DNA of 64,000 bases from Dehalococcoidia bacterium UBA6627 (GTDB taxonomy: Bacteria > Chloroflexota > Dehalococcoidia > UBA2979), in the NCBI GenBank assembly GCA_002455955.1, contig DKLZ01000022.1, forward strand, positions 6,435 through 70,434, written 5' to 3'. Every line of letters starts with the position of its first letter. Within the stretch, counting starts at the first letter, position 1. Positions 56,286 to 64,000 of the stretch are shown here, one piece after another. The position numbers were made by a program, and so were the translations under genes. The notes beneath the pieces are model-generated. The model was not told the origin of the DNA, searched no databases, and saw only the letters and a list, made by a program, of their open reading frames with translations.

Positions 56286-57242
56286 TCAAATACTCCCGCG
56301 GGCGCGAGCGCCCGGGACTGGAACTCGTTCGATCGCCTCATCAACAATCTGTGCGCTGTCAATTTCTCGAACTCGGGCACTAGGACTTGCTATTATCCGA
56401 TGCCCTAACGTTGGATAAGCCAGTAATTTGATGTCGTCAGGTTGCACGAAATCCCGACCACTTAACATTGCAAACGCCTGCGAAGACCTCATAAGAGCCA
56501 GCGACCCACGAGGCGAAGCTCCTAGATAAGCACTCTCGTGTTCTCGAGTCGAAGAAACCAAATCAACGATGTATTGCTTAATGAGAGGATCGACATATGT
56601 TTCGCTGACCGATGCTTGCAATGCGACCACTTCATCTTTATTCGAAACTGCGGTCAGTTTTTCGATTGGATGTTGCTTTTCCTGTGCATCCATAATTAGC
56701 ACTTCTTCTGTCGCGGCCGGATATCCAAGATGGATACGCAAGAGAAAGCGATCCAACTGCGCCTCGGGTAACGGGAAAGTTCCCTCATACTCAATTGGAT
56801 TCTGCGTCGCCATGACCATAAAAGGTTTGGGAAGCGGATGTGTTATTCCGTCAATAGTGACTTGATCCTCTTCCATTGCTTCCAGAAGCGCTGATTGTGT
56901 TTTCGGAGTTGCTCGGTTCACTTCATCCGCCAATACAACTTCAGCCATAATCGGACCAGCACGAAATTCGAACCCGCCGGACTCTTGGCGATATATCGAG
57001 ACGCCCGTAACGTCCGTAGGCAACAGATCAGGTGTGAATTGGATACGAGAAAGCTGGCATCCAACAGACGTCGCTAACGCGCGGGCTAACATCGTTTTAC
57101 CTACGCCAGGAACATCCTCGATAAGTAAATGCCCTCGGCATAGCAGCGCAATCAGCGCCAATTGTATTTCATACTCTTTACCAATAATCACGCGATTAAT
57201 GTTTTCAAGAATACGTTCAGAGACAAGTTTGGGGTCTTCCAC
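56286..57242 (-). CDS. MoxR-family AAA ATPase (second cluster)
   Basis: This 318-residue MoxR protein has Walker [10 protein letters not shown], Walker [15 protein letters not shown] and [23 protein letters not shown] start at GTG 57242, where GGGGAGG lies four bases upstream. The frame is open to 57287. It heads MoxR-DUF58-TgpA-like, a set common in bacteria, and runs toward the first MoxR cluster. The C-terminus, [10 protein letters not shown], overlaps no other frame once the DUF58 start is placed internally. Confidence 0.93.
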   Translation of the reverse strand: MEDPKLVSERILENINRVIIGKEYEIQLALIALLCRGHLLIEDVPGVGKTMLARALATSVGCQLSRIQFTPDLLPTDVTGVSIYRQESGGFEFRAGPIMAEVVLADEVNRATPKTQSALLEAMEEDQVTIDGITHPLPKPFMVMATQNPIEYEGTFPLPEAQLDRFLLRIHLGYPAATEEVLIMDAQEKQHPIEKLTAVSNKDEVVALQASVSETYVDPLIKQYIVDLVSSTREHESAYLGASPRGSLALMRSSQAFAMLSGRDFVQPDDIKLLAYPTLGHRIIASPSARVREIDSAQIVDEAIERVPVPGARARGSI

Positions 57243-57413
57243 GGGGCCTCCCCACAGACTATTCCACGTCCTGCCGAGCCTATGCACTCCTGAAAATCAA
57301 ACCCACGATATCTCGAATCGGAGACGTTAGGCGCACCAACTTAGTTTTATAGCGGCTGCTGAAGTATAGCCAATTAAGAAACACTCGGATCTTTTAGCTT
57401 GATCAAAGTAAGT

Positions 57414-58346
57414 TCATACAGGAGCTGGGTTGACGGTCAATACTAAACATGCCCAATCACCCTGAGTATGCATCTCAAGTTTTGAAAGTCCAAACCGTCG
57501 AGCCACTTCCTCAACCTCATATACGTCTCTCTCGAGAAACCCGCTAACGATAGCCCGACCATTCGATGAAAGCACTTTCGAAAGCATCGACAGCAAGTCG
57601 AGCACTGTCGCTGAGGAAATATTTACAACTACCAAATCCATATTTCGAGCATCACCCATTAACAATGGAGCTCTTCTAAGAGCCCCGACGCAAGCCGTGA
57701 TTTGCTCGGATACTCCATTCGTAAGAGCGTTGTTTTCAGTCACGCGTATCGCCTCAGGATCAATATCTAACGCATAGACTTTCGCTGCACCGAGTTTGAC
57801 AGCGGCGATCGCAAGAATTCCTGAACCGCATCCCACGTCGATCATCGACGAACCGGCCTGAACCTGATCTTCTATTGCGCTGAGACAGAGCTGAGTTGTT
57901 TCGTGTTGCCCTGTACCAAATGCTGCACCGGGATCGAGATTAAGAACGATATCTCCAACTTGAGCCTCATAATCAAGCCAAGAAGGCTGAATAACTATTC
58001 GTTTTCCAACATGCTCGATTGTGTAAAAGCACTTCCACTTTTCGGACCAGTCGCCCGAGTCCAGTTCATGAAACATTGTGACTGGCGACATTCCAGCAAA
58101 CTCGATCTTTTCAAGAAAGCTCTCAACCATTGAATACGTTTGAGTCGCTGATGTTGACTCGACATAGCCACGAACAGCTACCGGTTCGTCTAATTCCACA
58201 TATCCGAAATCGCGAGAATCTAGGCGTTGGATTTGTGGCTCTATTGCGATGCCTTCACCTGTAATTTCAGAGAGCATCCAAGAAGCCGCTTCCACGTCTT
58301 CGGGAGAGACGAGGATAGTAATTTCGATCCAGCGTTCCAGAATCAC
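57414..58346 (-). CDS. prmA: Ribosomal protein L11 methyltransferase
   Basis: This 310-residue SAM-dependent enzyme trimethylates uL11. The N-terminal substrate-recognition domain is followed by the catalytic part with LDPGAAFGTGQHETT, a strict PrmA signature, and the SAM loop MIDVGCGSGILAIAAVKLGA. The NPPY-like motif reads VVNISSATV. It starts at GTG 58346, six bases after dnaJ. Its target gene rplK is in the same window at 26.7 kb. Confidence 0.95.
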   Translation of the reverse strand: MILERWIEITILVSPEDVEAASWMLSEITGEGIAIEPQIQRLDSRDFGYVELDEPVAVRGYVESTSATQTYSMVESFLEKIEFAGMSPVTMFHELDSGDWSEKWKCFYTIEHVGKRIVIQPSWLDYEAQVGDIVLNLDPGAAFGTGQHETTQLCLSAIEDQVQAGSSMIDVGCGSGILAIAAVKLGAAKVYALDIDPEAIRVTENNALTNGVSEQITACVGALRRAPLLMGDARNMDLVVVNISSATVLDLLSMLSKVLSSNGRAIVSGFLERDVYEVEEVARRFGLSKLEMHTQGDWACLVLTVNPAPV

Positions 58347-58352
58347 GAGAGC

Positions 58353-59468
58353 TTAGCTAAATGCTCCGCGAATACGATCAAAAAGCGAGCCGTCCGTGGG
58401 CACCTCAGGGGTACCAAGAGAGTCTGCAAGCTCGGTGAGAAGTTCTTTCTGCTCATCAGAAAGTTTGTTCGGCGTAACTACATGAGTGCGCACGAGCATG
58501 TTCCCGCGACCTGACCCGCGAAGATGCGGAACTCCGCGGTCCTTAACAGTGTGGATCGCACCATGCTGCGTGCCAGGACTTAACTCAAGATTAATTTCAT
58601 CACCATCGATTGTCGGAATTTGTACTGTGGTTCCGAGCGCCGCTTGAGCGATATTCAGAGGTAATTCGTAAACAAGATCACGATCCACCCTTGTGAATAG
58701 TTCATGTTCCTCAACGCGAAGTTCGATATACAAGTTCCCACTCGATCCCCCTCGCGCGCCAGAATCACCTTCTCCTGCGAAACGGATCTGCGACCCATCT
58801 TCCACACCTGCAGGCACCTTAATATGCTGACTTACACGAGCGCGTTGTTGCCCTTGCCCTCGACATGCCACACAAGCATCAGTAACGACACTACCGTCTC
58901 CTTCACAGGTAGGACATGCGGCGACATTGACATACTGCCCAAAGAGTGACTGCTGAACACGCCGAATCTCGCCAGAACCATCACAAGCCGAGCAACTTTC
59001 CAGAGGTGCCGCATCACGCTGTCCTGTCCCACGACAATCCTGACAGTTTTCAGTTCGATGGAAACTGATTTCTTTATCGGCGCCAAAAATCGATTCTTCA
59101 AAATCTATAGTTAGGCGCGTTTCTAAATCAGCGCCACGTTGTGGACCAGAACGGCGCGCAGCCGTACCACGGAAGAAGGCATCGAAAATGTCACCGAAGC
59201 CTCCCATCGATTCGAAGCCAGCAAACCCTTGACCATTATTTCCGTCAACTTGACCAAAGCGATCGAAACGGGCTCGTTTTTCCGGATCGGATAGTACTTC
59301 GTAGGCTGCGCTCACAGCCTTAAAACGGTCCTCTGCATCATCCGATTTGTTTCGGTCTGGATGATATTCCATCGCAAGCTTGCGAAACGAACGTTTGATG
59401 TCCTCCGCTGAGGCATCACGCGCTACGCCGAGTTCCGAGTAGGGATCACGCGATGAGGTCATTGACAT
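58353..59468 (-). CDS. dnaJ: Chaperone DnaJ
   Basis: This 371-residue co-chaperone of DnaK has a J domain with HPD (YHPDRNKSDD), a short Gly/Phe region (GFAGFESMGGFGDIF), and a zinc domain with four CxxCxGxG-like repeats (CQDCRGTG, CSACDGSG, CPTCEGDG, CVACRGQG). The C-terminal substrate domains follow. All eight cysteines are present, so this protein can still bind zinc. It follows dnaK by 152 bases that hold no clear feature. Confidence 0.97.
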   Translation of the reverse strand: MSMTSSRDPYSELGVARDASAEDIKRSFRKLAMEYHPDRNKSDDAEDRFKAVSAAYEVLSDPEKRARFDRFGQVDGNNGQGFAGFESMGGFGDIFDAFFRGTAARRSGPQRGADLETRLTIDFEESIFGADKEISFHRTENCQDCRGTGQRDAAPLESCSACDGSGEIRRVQQSLFGQYVNVAACPTCEGDGSVVTDACVACRGQGQQRARVSQHIKVPAGVEDGSQIRFAGEGDSGARGGSSGNLYIELRVEEHELFTRVDRDLVYELPLNIAQAALGTTVQIPTIDGDEINLELSPGTQHGAIHTVKDRGVPHLRGSGRGNMLVRTHVVTPNKLSDEQKELLTELADSLGTPEVPTDGSLFDRIRGAFS

Positions 59469-59620
59469 CCGGACGATACTGCAAGAGCTGTTAACCGTGA
59501 CTGTGACTAGTTAAGTTTACCAGTAACAGAGAGAGGCTCAGCTCACTGATCGATGTTTATCTCTACTAGCAAATTATCGACTTACCAAAGTATTAATCGC
59601 TGTATTCTCAAATAGTGCTT

Positions 59621-61516
59621 TTAAACCTCTCGAAACTCACCTTCGATCGTACTAGCTTCCTCTTCATCAGAATCACCGTCACCGTCATTAGCCATGTCGG
59701 GCGGCGTATCTGTTTTATCTCCGTAAACAGCTTGCCCGATACCTTGCATAGCTTCCGAAAGAGCTTCTGTTTTCAACCGTAAAGTATCTGCATCGTCACC
59801 TTCGAGGGCTGCGCGCACATCTGTTATCGCAGTCTCGACAGGCGCTTTTAGCTCATCGGTAATCTGTTCATCGTTATCGGCCAGCAGCTTCTCTGCCGAG
59901 TAAGCAAGCGATTCTGCCATGTTTCGTAATTCAACTACTTCTCGCTTTTCACGGTCCTCTGATGCAAATTCTTCTGCCTCGTTTTTAAGTCGCTCTACTT
60001 CAGCTTCATCGAGACCAGAACTTGATTGGATCGTTACGTGTTGTTCCTTGCCAGTTGCTTGATCTTTCGCCGATACAGTGACAATTCCGTTCGCATCAAT
60101 GTCGAAACTAACCTCTATTTGAGGAACACCACGCGGTGCCGGGAGAATGCCATCAAGAATGAAACGAGCAAGTGAATTATTATCGCTCGCCATTGATCGC
60201 TCACCTTGCATGACGTGAATCTCGACCGAAGGTTGGTTGTCAGCCGCAGTCGAAAATACTTGCGACTGGCTTGTTGGTATTGTCGTATTTCGCTCTATCA
60301 GGGAAGTCATCACTCCGCCAAGAGTTTCGATACCTAAAGTGAGCGGCGTGACATCGAGCAGTAGCACATCCGTGACATCTCCCTTTAATACCCCAGCTTG
60401 AATCGCCGCACCGATGGCTACCACTTCGTCAGGGTTCACGCCTTTATGCGGTTCCTTGTTAAAAAATTCTTCTACTTTCTGCTGAACAAGTGGCATTCTA
60501 GTCATACCCCCAACGAGCACTACCTCGTCAATTTCGGATGGGGCTACGCCAGCGTCAGATAACGCTTGTTTACATGGCTCGAGAGTTCGTTCTACCAAAT
60601 CACCAATGAGCTGCTCGAGTTGAGATCTCGTGATGTTAGTAACTAAATGCTTCGGACCAGCAGCGTCTGCTGTAATGAACGGTAGATTAACTTCCGTAGT
60701 TTGAGCCGACGAGAGCTCGATCTTAGCTTTTTCTGCTGCTTCTTTGAGACGTTGCAGCGCTGTTGGATCCTGTGATAAATCGACACCCTGATCTTTGAGA
60801 AACTCCTCGACTAGATGGTTGATAATCACCTCGTCAAAATCATCACCGCCAAGGAACGTGTCGCCGTTCGTTGCTCGAACTTGAAAGGTTCCTTCTCCAA
60901 GTTCGAGAACTGATATGTCAAATGTCCCTCCACCAAGATCGTAAACCGCGATCAGCTCATCACCTTCTTTCTCCAGTCCATACGCGAGAGCAGCAGCGGT
61001 CGGTTCGTTGATAATTCGTAACACTTCGAGATCGGCTATTCGACCAGCATCACGTGTCGCTTGCCGTTGCGAATCGCCGAAGTAGGCGGGCACGGTGATT
61101 ACAGCTTCAGTTACCGCCTCTCCCAAATAGGCTTCAGCGTCGGCTTTTAGTTTCTGGAGAATCATCGCGCTAATCTCTGGCGGACTGAATTCGCGGTCAC
61201 CCATCTTCACGCCTGCATCGCCGTTATCCAATTCAACGATTTCGAAGCCAGCGACATCTTTGAACCGCTGGACTTCATCATCTTCGAATCGGCGGCCCAT
61301 CAAGCGCTTAACGGAATAAAGCGTATTCGCAGCGTTAGTTACCGCTTGTCGTTTCGCAACGGTTCCAGCTAGGCGCTCTCCATCTTTTCCGATCGCCATA
61401 ACAGATGGCGTGGTCCGTCCTCCTTCGGCGTTTGCAATTACCTGAGGCTTGCCAGCTTCCATTACCGCCATCGCCGAGTTCGTAGTGCCCAAATCAATAC
61501 CGATCACTTTACCCAT
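59621..61516 (-). CDS. dnaK: Chaperone DnaK (Hsp70)
   Basis: This 631-residue Hsp70 has the nucleotide-binding start [14 protein letters not shown], the [10 protein letters not shown] and VGGMTRMP motifs, a substrate-binding beta domain and the helical lid, then an acidic tail ending in EGEFREV. The linker [17 protein letters not shown] is present. The AGGA eight bases before ATG 61516 fits. It is in the operon hrcA-grpE-dnaK-dnaJ-prmA. Confidence 0.98.
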   Translation of the reverse strand: MGKVIGIDLGTTNSAMAVMEAGKPQVIANAEGGRTTPSVMAIGKDGERLAGTVAKRQAVTNAANTLYSVKRLMGRRFEDDEVQRFKDVAGFEIVELDNGDAGVKMGDREFSPPEISAMILQKLKADAEAYLGEAVTEAVITVPAYFGDSQRQATRDAGRIADLEVLRIINEPTAAALAYGLEKEGDELIAVYDLGGGTFDISVLELGEGTFQVRATNGDTFLGGDDFDEVIINHLVEEFLKDQGVDLSQDPTALQRLKEAAEKAKIELSSAQTTEVNLPFITADAAGPKHLVTNITRSQLEQLIGDLVERTLEPCKQALSDAGVAPSEIDEVVLVGGMTRMPLVQQKVEEFFNKEPHKGVNPDEVVAIGAAIQAGVLKGDVTDVLLLDVTPLTLGIETLGGVMTSLIERNTTIPTSQSQVFSTAADNQPSVEIHVMQGERSMASDNNSLARFILDGILPAPRGVPQIEVSFDIDANGIVTVSAKDQATGKEQHVTIQSSSGLDEAEVERLKNEAEEFASEDREKREVVELRNMAESLAYSAEKLLADNDEQITDELKAPVETAITDVRAALEGDDADTLRLKTEALSEAMQGIGQAVYGDKTDTPPDMANDGDGDSDEEEASTIEGEFREV

Positions 61517-61598
61517 CCGAAACGTCCTTTGTTGTGAATAGAATTATTTGCTGCATTAGCCATCGAACCTCATCGGTCCGTGACAACAATCTTTGTGA

Positions 61599-62141
61599 CT
61601 ACCTTTGTTCATCCGTTAATGGCTCTTCCTGGCTATCTCCGTTACCAACCATCACCAAAGCCGGACGAACAACTTGCTCATCAATTGCCCAGCCAGACTG
61701 CATAACATTTATGATTTTCCCGTCTGGTCCAGGAATAGATCCCATTGCTTCGTGCAAACGTGGATCGAAAGATTTTCCTAAAGCTTGAATCTCGCTAGCT
61801 CCTAGCACTTGGAATGCACCGCGGAATTTCTCGCGAATTAGCTCTATCCCACCGACCCACTCGTGACTTTGAAGATCACCTGGAACGGCCTCGATGGCTC
61901 GCATGAGGTCGTCATAAATCGGAAGTAAGTTGATGATTAGTGATGCCGTCGTCAGTCTGCGCAGCTCTAATCGCCCTTCAGTCGTGCGGCGCTCAAGGTT
62001 ACGATAGTCAGCAATGGCACGGGCCTGTGCATCTTCGAGCTCGGTGATTTGGTTCTGCAAGTCCTCAATTGTTGGTTCAGAGGTTGCAGCAGTAACTACC
62101 TCATTGGATTCATCCGTATTGAGTGATATCTCGTCGCTCAT
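61599..62141 (-). CDS. grpE: Nucleotide exchange factor GrpE
   Basis: This 180-residue protein speeds ADP release from DnaK. A negatively charged N-terminus and a long coiled coil (QITELEDAQARAIADYRNLERRT) are followed by the beta wing (LGASEIQALGKSFDPRLHEAMG). AGGA lies seven bases before ATG 62141. It is 22 bases after hrcA. Confidence 0.95.
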   Translation of the reverse strand: MSDEISLNTDESNEVVTAATSEPTIEDLQNQITELEDAQARAIADYRNLERRTTEGRLELRRLTTASLIINLLPIYDDLMRAIEAVPGDLQSHEWVGGIELIREKFRGAFQVLGASEIQALGKSFDPRLHEAMGSIPGPDGKIINVMQSGWAIDEQVVRPALVMVGNGDSQEEPLTDEQR

Positions 62142-62163
62142 TGCAGGTTCCTAGAGCTTTCCA

Positions 62164-63174
62164 TTAGCGCACATCTTGGAGGAGCGAGCTCATCAAGGAA
62201 GCTACATAGCGCACACGGGGGATCGATCGCTGATATTGCATTCGTCTTGGTCCAAGTACTGCGATAGTTCCTGTTGCTTCATCATCCCCATAGCTAGTAA
62301 CGACGACACTCCAGTCGCGCATAGCTGCGTCACCATGTTCTTCTCCAATTAGCACACGTGTTTCGCCTATCTCAGCATTACCGGCCATATCGACTAATTC
62401 ACGTACGTCATAGGCATTAAGACGGTCGACAGCCTCACGAAGCCGACCTACCTCACTAAATTCAGGTTGCTGTAAAACATTCTGGAGACCACCCAGATAA
62501 GTCTCTTCGGCTATTCGTTGCTCACCAATGAGTTCGGCAATCGCATTCACGATCATAGCTTCATCAGTGTGCTCGAGTGTCTTTGCTGTATCTAACGCAG
62601 ATTTACCATCGGCGTTATTAAGCAGCTGGTTGATCTGTTCAGCAATTACATTGAGCTGCTGCTGGGTTCGAGGCTGTGTTAATGAAAGAACACTCTGACG
62701 AACACGTCCATCGTCCATTACTGCAACCAACAGCACCAGATCACCATGTAGCTCAACAAGTTGAGCATGTTTGAGACGAGAGTCATTACCACGTGGCCTA
62801 GTCACCACTGCGAAGCTTTCAACTGCACCAGCCAAAATCGTTGCAGTGAGACTTAGCCATTCATCCAAGCCACCTCGGACTTGATGCAGCTGGTGCTCAA
62901 TTGTCCGTTGTTCGTCTGTACCTACCGGCTCCTCGGACATCAGCACTTCAACGTAGTGCCGATAGCCACGGTCCGAAGGAATTCGACCAGCTGAAGTGTA
63001 TGGATGCGTGATGTAACCATCCTCTTCAAGACGCGCCAGCTCGTTGCGAATCGTCGCTGCAGAAACTGCGAGATCATGCCGTTTTACAAGTGCGCGCGAA
63101 CTGACAGGAATCGCCGTCTCGATATATTCACCGATGACGAGTCCTAAAATCGCCGAACGGCGGTCTGTGAGCAC
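62164..63174 (-). CDS. hrcA: Heat-inducible transcription repressor HrcA
   Basis: This 336-residue repressor binds the CIRCE element and needs chaperones to stay active. The N-terminal winged helix (AILGLVIGEYIETAIPVSSRALVKRHDLAVSAATIRNELARLEEDGYI) and the later GAF-like part are typical. It starts at GTG 63174, with a G-rich site immediately upstream. It is the first gene of the operon that it controls. Confidence 0.95.
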   Translation of the reverse strand: MLTDRRSAILGLVIGEYIETAIPVSSRALVKRHDLAVSAATIRNELARLEEDGYITHPYTSAGRIPSDRGYRHYVEVLMSEEPVGTDEQRTIEHQLHQVRGGLDEWLSLTATILAGAVESFAVVTRPRGNDSRLKHAQLVELHGDLVLLVAVMDDGRVRQSVLSLTQPRTQQQLNVIAEQINQLLNNADGKSALDTAKTLEHTDEAMIVNAIAELIGEQRIAEETYLGGLQNVLQQPEFSEVGRLREAVDRLNAYDVRELVDMAGNAEIGETRVLIGEEHGDAAMRDWSVVVTSYGDDEATGTIAVLGPRRMQYQRSIPRVRYVASLMSSLLQDVR

Positions 63175-63186
63175 ATGCCCCCCCTA

Positions 63187-63213
63187 TTAGCACTCTCGAC
63201 ACGAGAGTGCTAA
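63187..63213. promoter_or_regulatory. CIRCE operator of the hrcA operon
   Basis: TTAGCACTC (63187-63195), nine bases (63196-63204) and GAGTGCTAA (63205-63213) match the CIRCE consensus perfectly. It lies 13 bases upstream of hrcA, in the leader right after the promoter, so HrcA binding blocks transcription of the whole chaperone operon. Confidence 0.97.
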
Positions 63214-63225
63214 TCGCCGGTTTTG

Positions 63226-63254
63226 ATTGTATGCGCGCACCACAATCGGGTCAA
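63226..63254 (-). promoter_or_regulatory. Promoter of the hrcA-grpE-dnaK-dnaJ-prmA operon
   Basis: On the minus strand TTGACC (63249-63254) and TACAAT (63226-63231) are 17 bases apart. The predicted start site falls next to the CIRCE box, as in many CIRCE-regulated operons. Confidence 0.85.
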
Positions 63255-63531
63255 TGAAGGCTTACATTAATCGGTCTACCTAGTTTCCTATCCGCCATGA
63301 ATCCTTCTTGGATCTACTCCGGAAATCCAATCACTAAAGTGCTCTCAATTGAACGCAAATGACGTTAATTTCTCATATTCGCGAGGCGCTCTAGGAAGTG
63401 ATTCGGTTGTAATTAAATCTGATCGAGATCTCGAATTATGGCCAATGCCTGCGCTCAGTTTGTCATTAGCGGCGAACATTAGTGCATAAATAAGTAGGCG
63501 AGCATCCGAAAGGTCCGGTATACCTGTAACT
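63255..63531. other. Intergenic region between the heat-shock promoter and the ketoacyl synthase gene
   Basis: This 277-base stretch must hold the promoter of the plus-strand ketoacyl synthase gene. Some AT-rich tracts could serve as -10 boxes, but I cannot point to a well-spaced pair. No tRNA, repeat or coding frame is evident. Confidence 0.4.
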
Positions 63532-64000
63532 ATGACTAACGACTTTAGCTCTGCGATAACGGATCGTCGGGTAGTAATTACCGGTGTCGGCGTCGTTTGT
63601 TCACTTGGTCGTTCATCCGGAGAACTGTGGGACGCGATCGAAGCAGGGCGCTCCGGTATCGGTCGAATCACCAGATTCAACACCTCCAAATTTTCAACCC
63701 ATATAGCCGCAGAGGTTTCCGATGCACTAGAACGAGACACGCGCTTCGATGAAGCCTATTGGTCCACCCTTGACCAACGTTCACAATTCGCGGTCAGTGC
63801 AACACTTTCCGCTGTTCAGGGTGCAGGTCTTAGCTTTACTCCTCAGAACCGCAGCCAGGTTGCCGTAGTAATAGCTTCTGAACGACCTGAGGAGGAACGA
63901 TTACTTGAGGGCGCCAAAGAGATCATCTCGGGAGACATCGATAGTGCATCCAGCACATTGGCAATCCATGCGAGACCTCATGCACCCGCCGATCGGATTG
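63532..64000 (+). CDS. Beta-ketoacyl-ACP synthase, 5' part (FabF-like)
   Basis: The frame is open from ATG 63532 to the window edge, giving 156 residues. The start RRVVITGVGVVCSLGRSSGELWDAIEAGRSGIGRITRFN is the N-terminus of FabF/KAS II proteins, followed by the expected helices (LDQRSQFAVSATLSAVQGAGL). The catalytic Cys-His-His lies beyond the edge, so the exact type and activity are not shown. It would condense malonyl-ACP in fatty acid or polyketide synthesis. Confidence 0.88.
   Translation, partial: MTNDFSSAITDRRVVITGVGVVCSLGRSSGELWDAIEAGRSGIGRITRFNTSKFSTHIAAEVSDALERDTRFDEAYWSTLDQRSQFAVSATLSAVQGAGLSFTPQNRSQVAVVIASERPEEERLLEGAKEIISGDIDSASSTLAIHARPHAPADRI

Noticed and set aside
63345..63740. 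Minus-strand frame overlapping the start of the ketoacyl synthase gene
   Set aside because: The plus-strand frame matches FabF strongly, so this is a shadow.
1..64000. CRISPR array, transposase, integrase or phage genes
   Set aside because: No spaced direct repeats and no proteins of these families were seen anywhere in the window.

Overview
This 64 kb window is dense, ordinary-looking bacterial chromosome: about 56 protein genes, three tRNA genes and no sign of phage, transposon, CRISPR array or rRNA. I infer a free-living, probably aquatic Chloroflexota-type bacterium. The hints are the shape of the hrcA-grpE-dnaK-dnaJ-prmA operon with a perfect CIRCE box, paired TrkA/RCK genes, a Pro/Thr-rich LysM membrane protein, split transketolase, PdxS/PdxT and two MoxR-DUF58 clusters. 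That assignment is inference and no marker gene was searched. Base composition looks intermediate and even throughout, and GTG and TTG starts are common.

Layout. 0-9.3 kb: the 3' part of pnp, a HAD phosphatase, split transketolase on the minus strand, a 58-residue membrane protein with glycerate kinase, a TiaS-like protein, a zincin-like protein, a lipoprotein with a glycosidase-like fold, and an acyl-CoA dehydrogenase. 9.5-17.8 kb: rpoB-rpoC behind a clear sigma-70-type promoter. 17.8-23.5 kb: a radical SAM protein on the minus strand, then ispD-ispF (isoprenoids) and cysE-cysS. 23.5-29.2 kb: tRNA-Thr, tRNA-Tyr and tRNA-Thr, then tuf-rpmG-secE-nusG-rplK-rplA, an L10 leader with an intrinsic terminator, and rplJ-rplL. 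29.3-31.2 kb: LysM, membrane and CvpA proteins. 31.4-35.5 kb (minus strand): phosphoesterase, small membrane protein, universal stress protein, two RCK proteins, pheA and an unknown protein. 35.7-39.6 kb: pdxS-pdxT, an R3H ATPase and tmk. 39.7-47 kb: a thiolase on the minus strand, then thrB-lysC and dnaE. 47-57.2 kb: two MoxR-centred envelope clusters that run head-on and overlap at their 3' ends. 57.4-63.3 kb (minus strand): the heat-shock operon. At the right edge a beta-ketoacyl synthase gene is cut off.

How the genes work together. The left-centre is the transcription and translation core: RNA polymerase, elongation factors, ribosomal proteins and tRNAs. It is rearranged, because rpoBC has its own promoter and lies about 6 kb upstream of the tuf-secE-nusG-rplKAJL block instead of following rplL. 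The 47-57 kb region looks like a Bat-type (MoxR ATPase / DUF58 / VWA / TPR) cluster facing a MoxR / DUF58 / transglutaminase-like cluster.

Most notable: (1) RpoC has lost three of the four cysteines of the conserved second zinc site, with spacing otherwise preserved. (2) The transglutaminase-like membrane protein has lost all three catalytic residues (Cys to Phe, His to Trp, Asp to Asn). (3) A VWA protein is fused to a TPR protein with a leftover lipobox at the junction. (4) Ribosomal protein L33 keeps only one cysteine of each zinc pair. No clearly new multi-gene system was found. The best candidates for undescribed biology are the zinc-less polymerase site and the pseudo-transglutaminase MoxR cluster.
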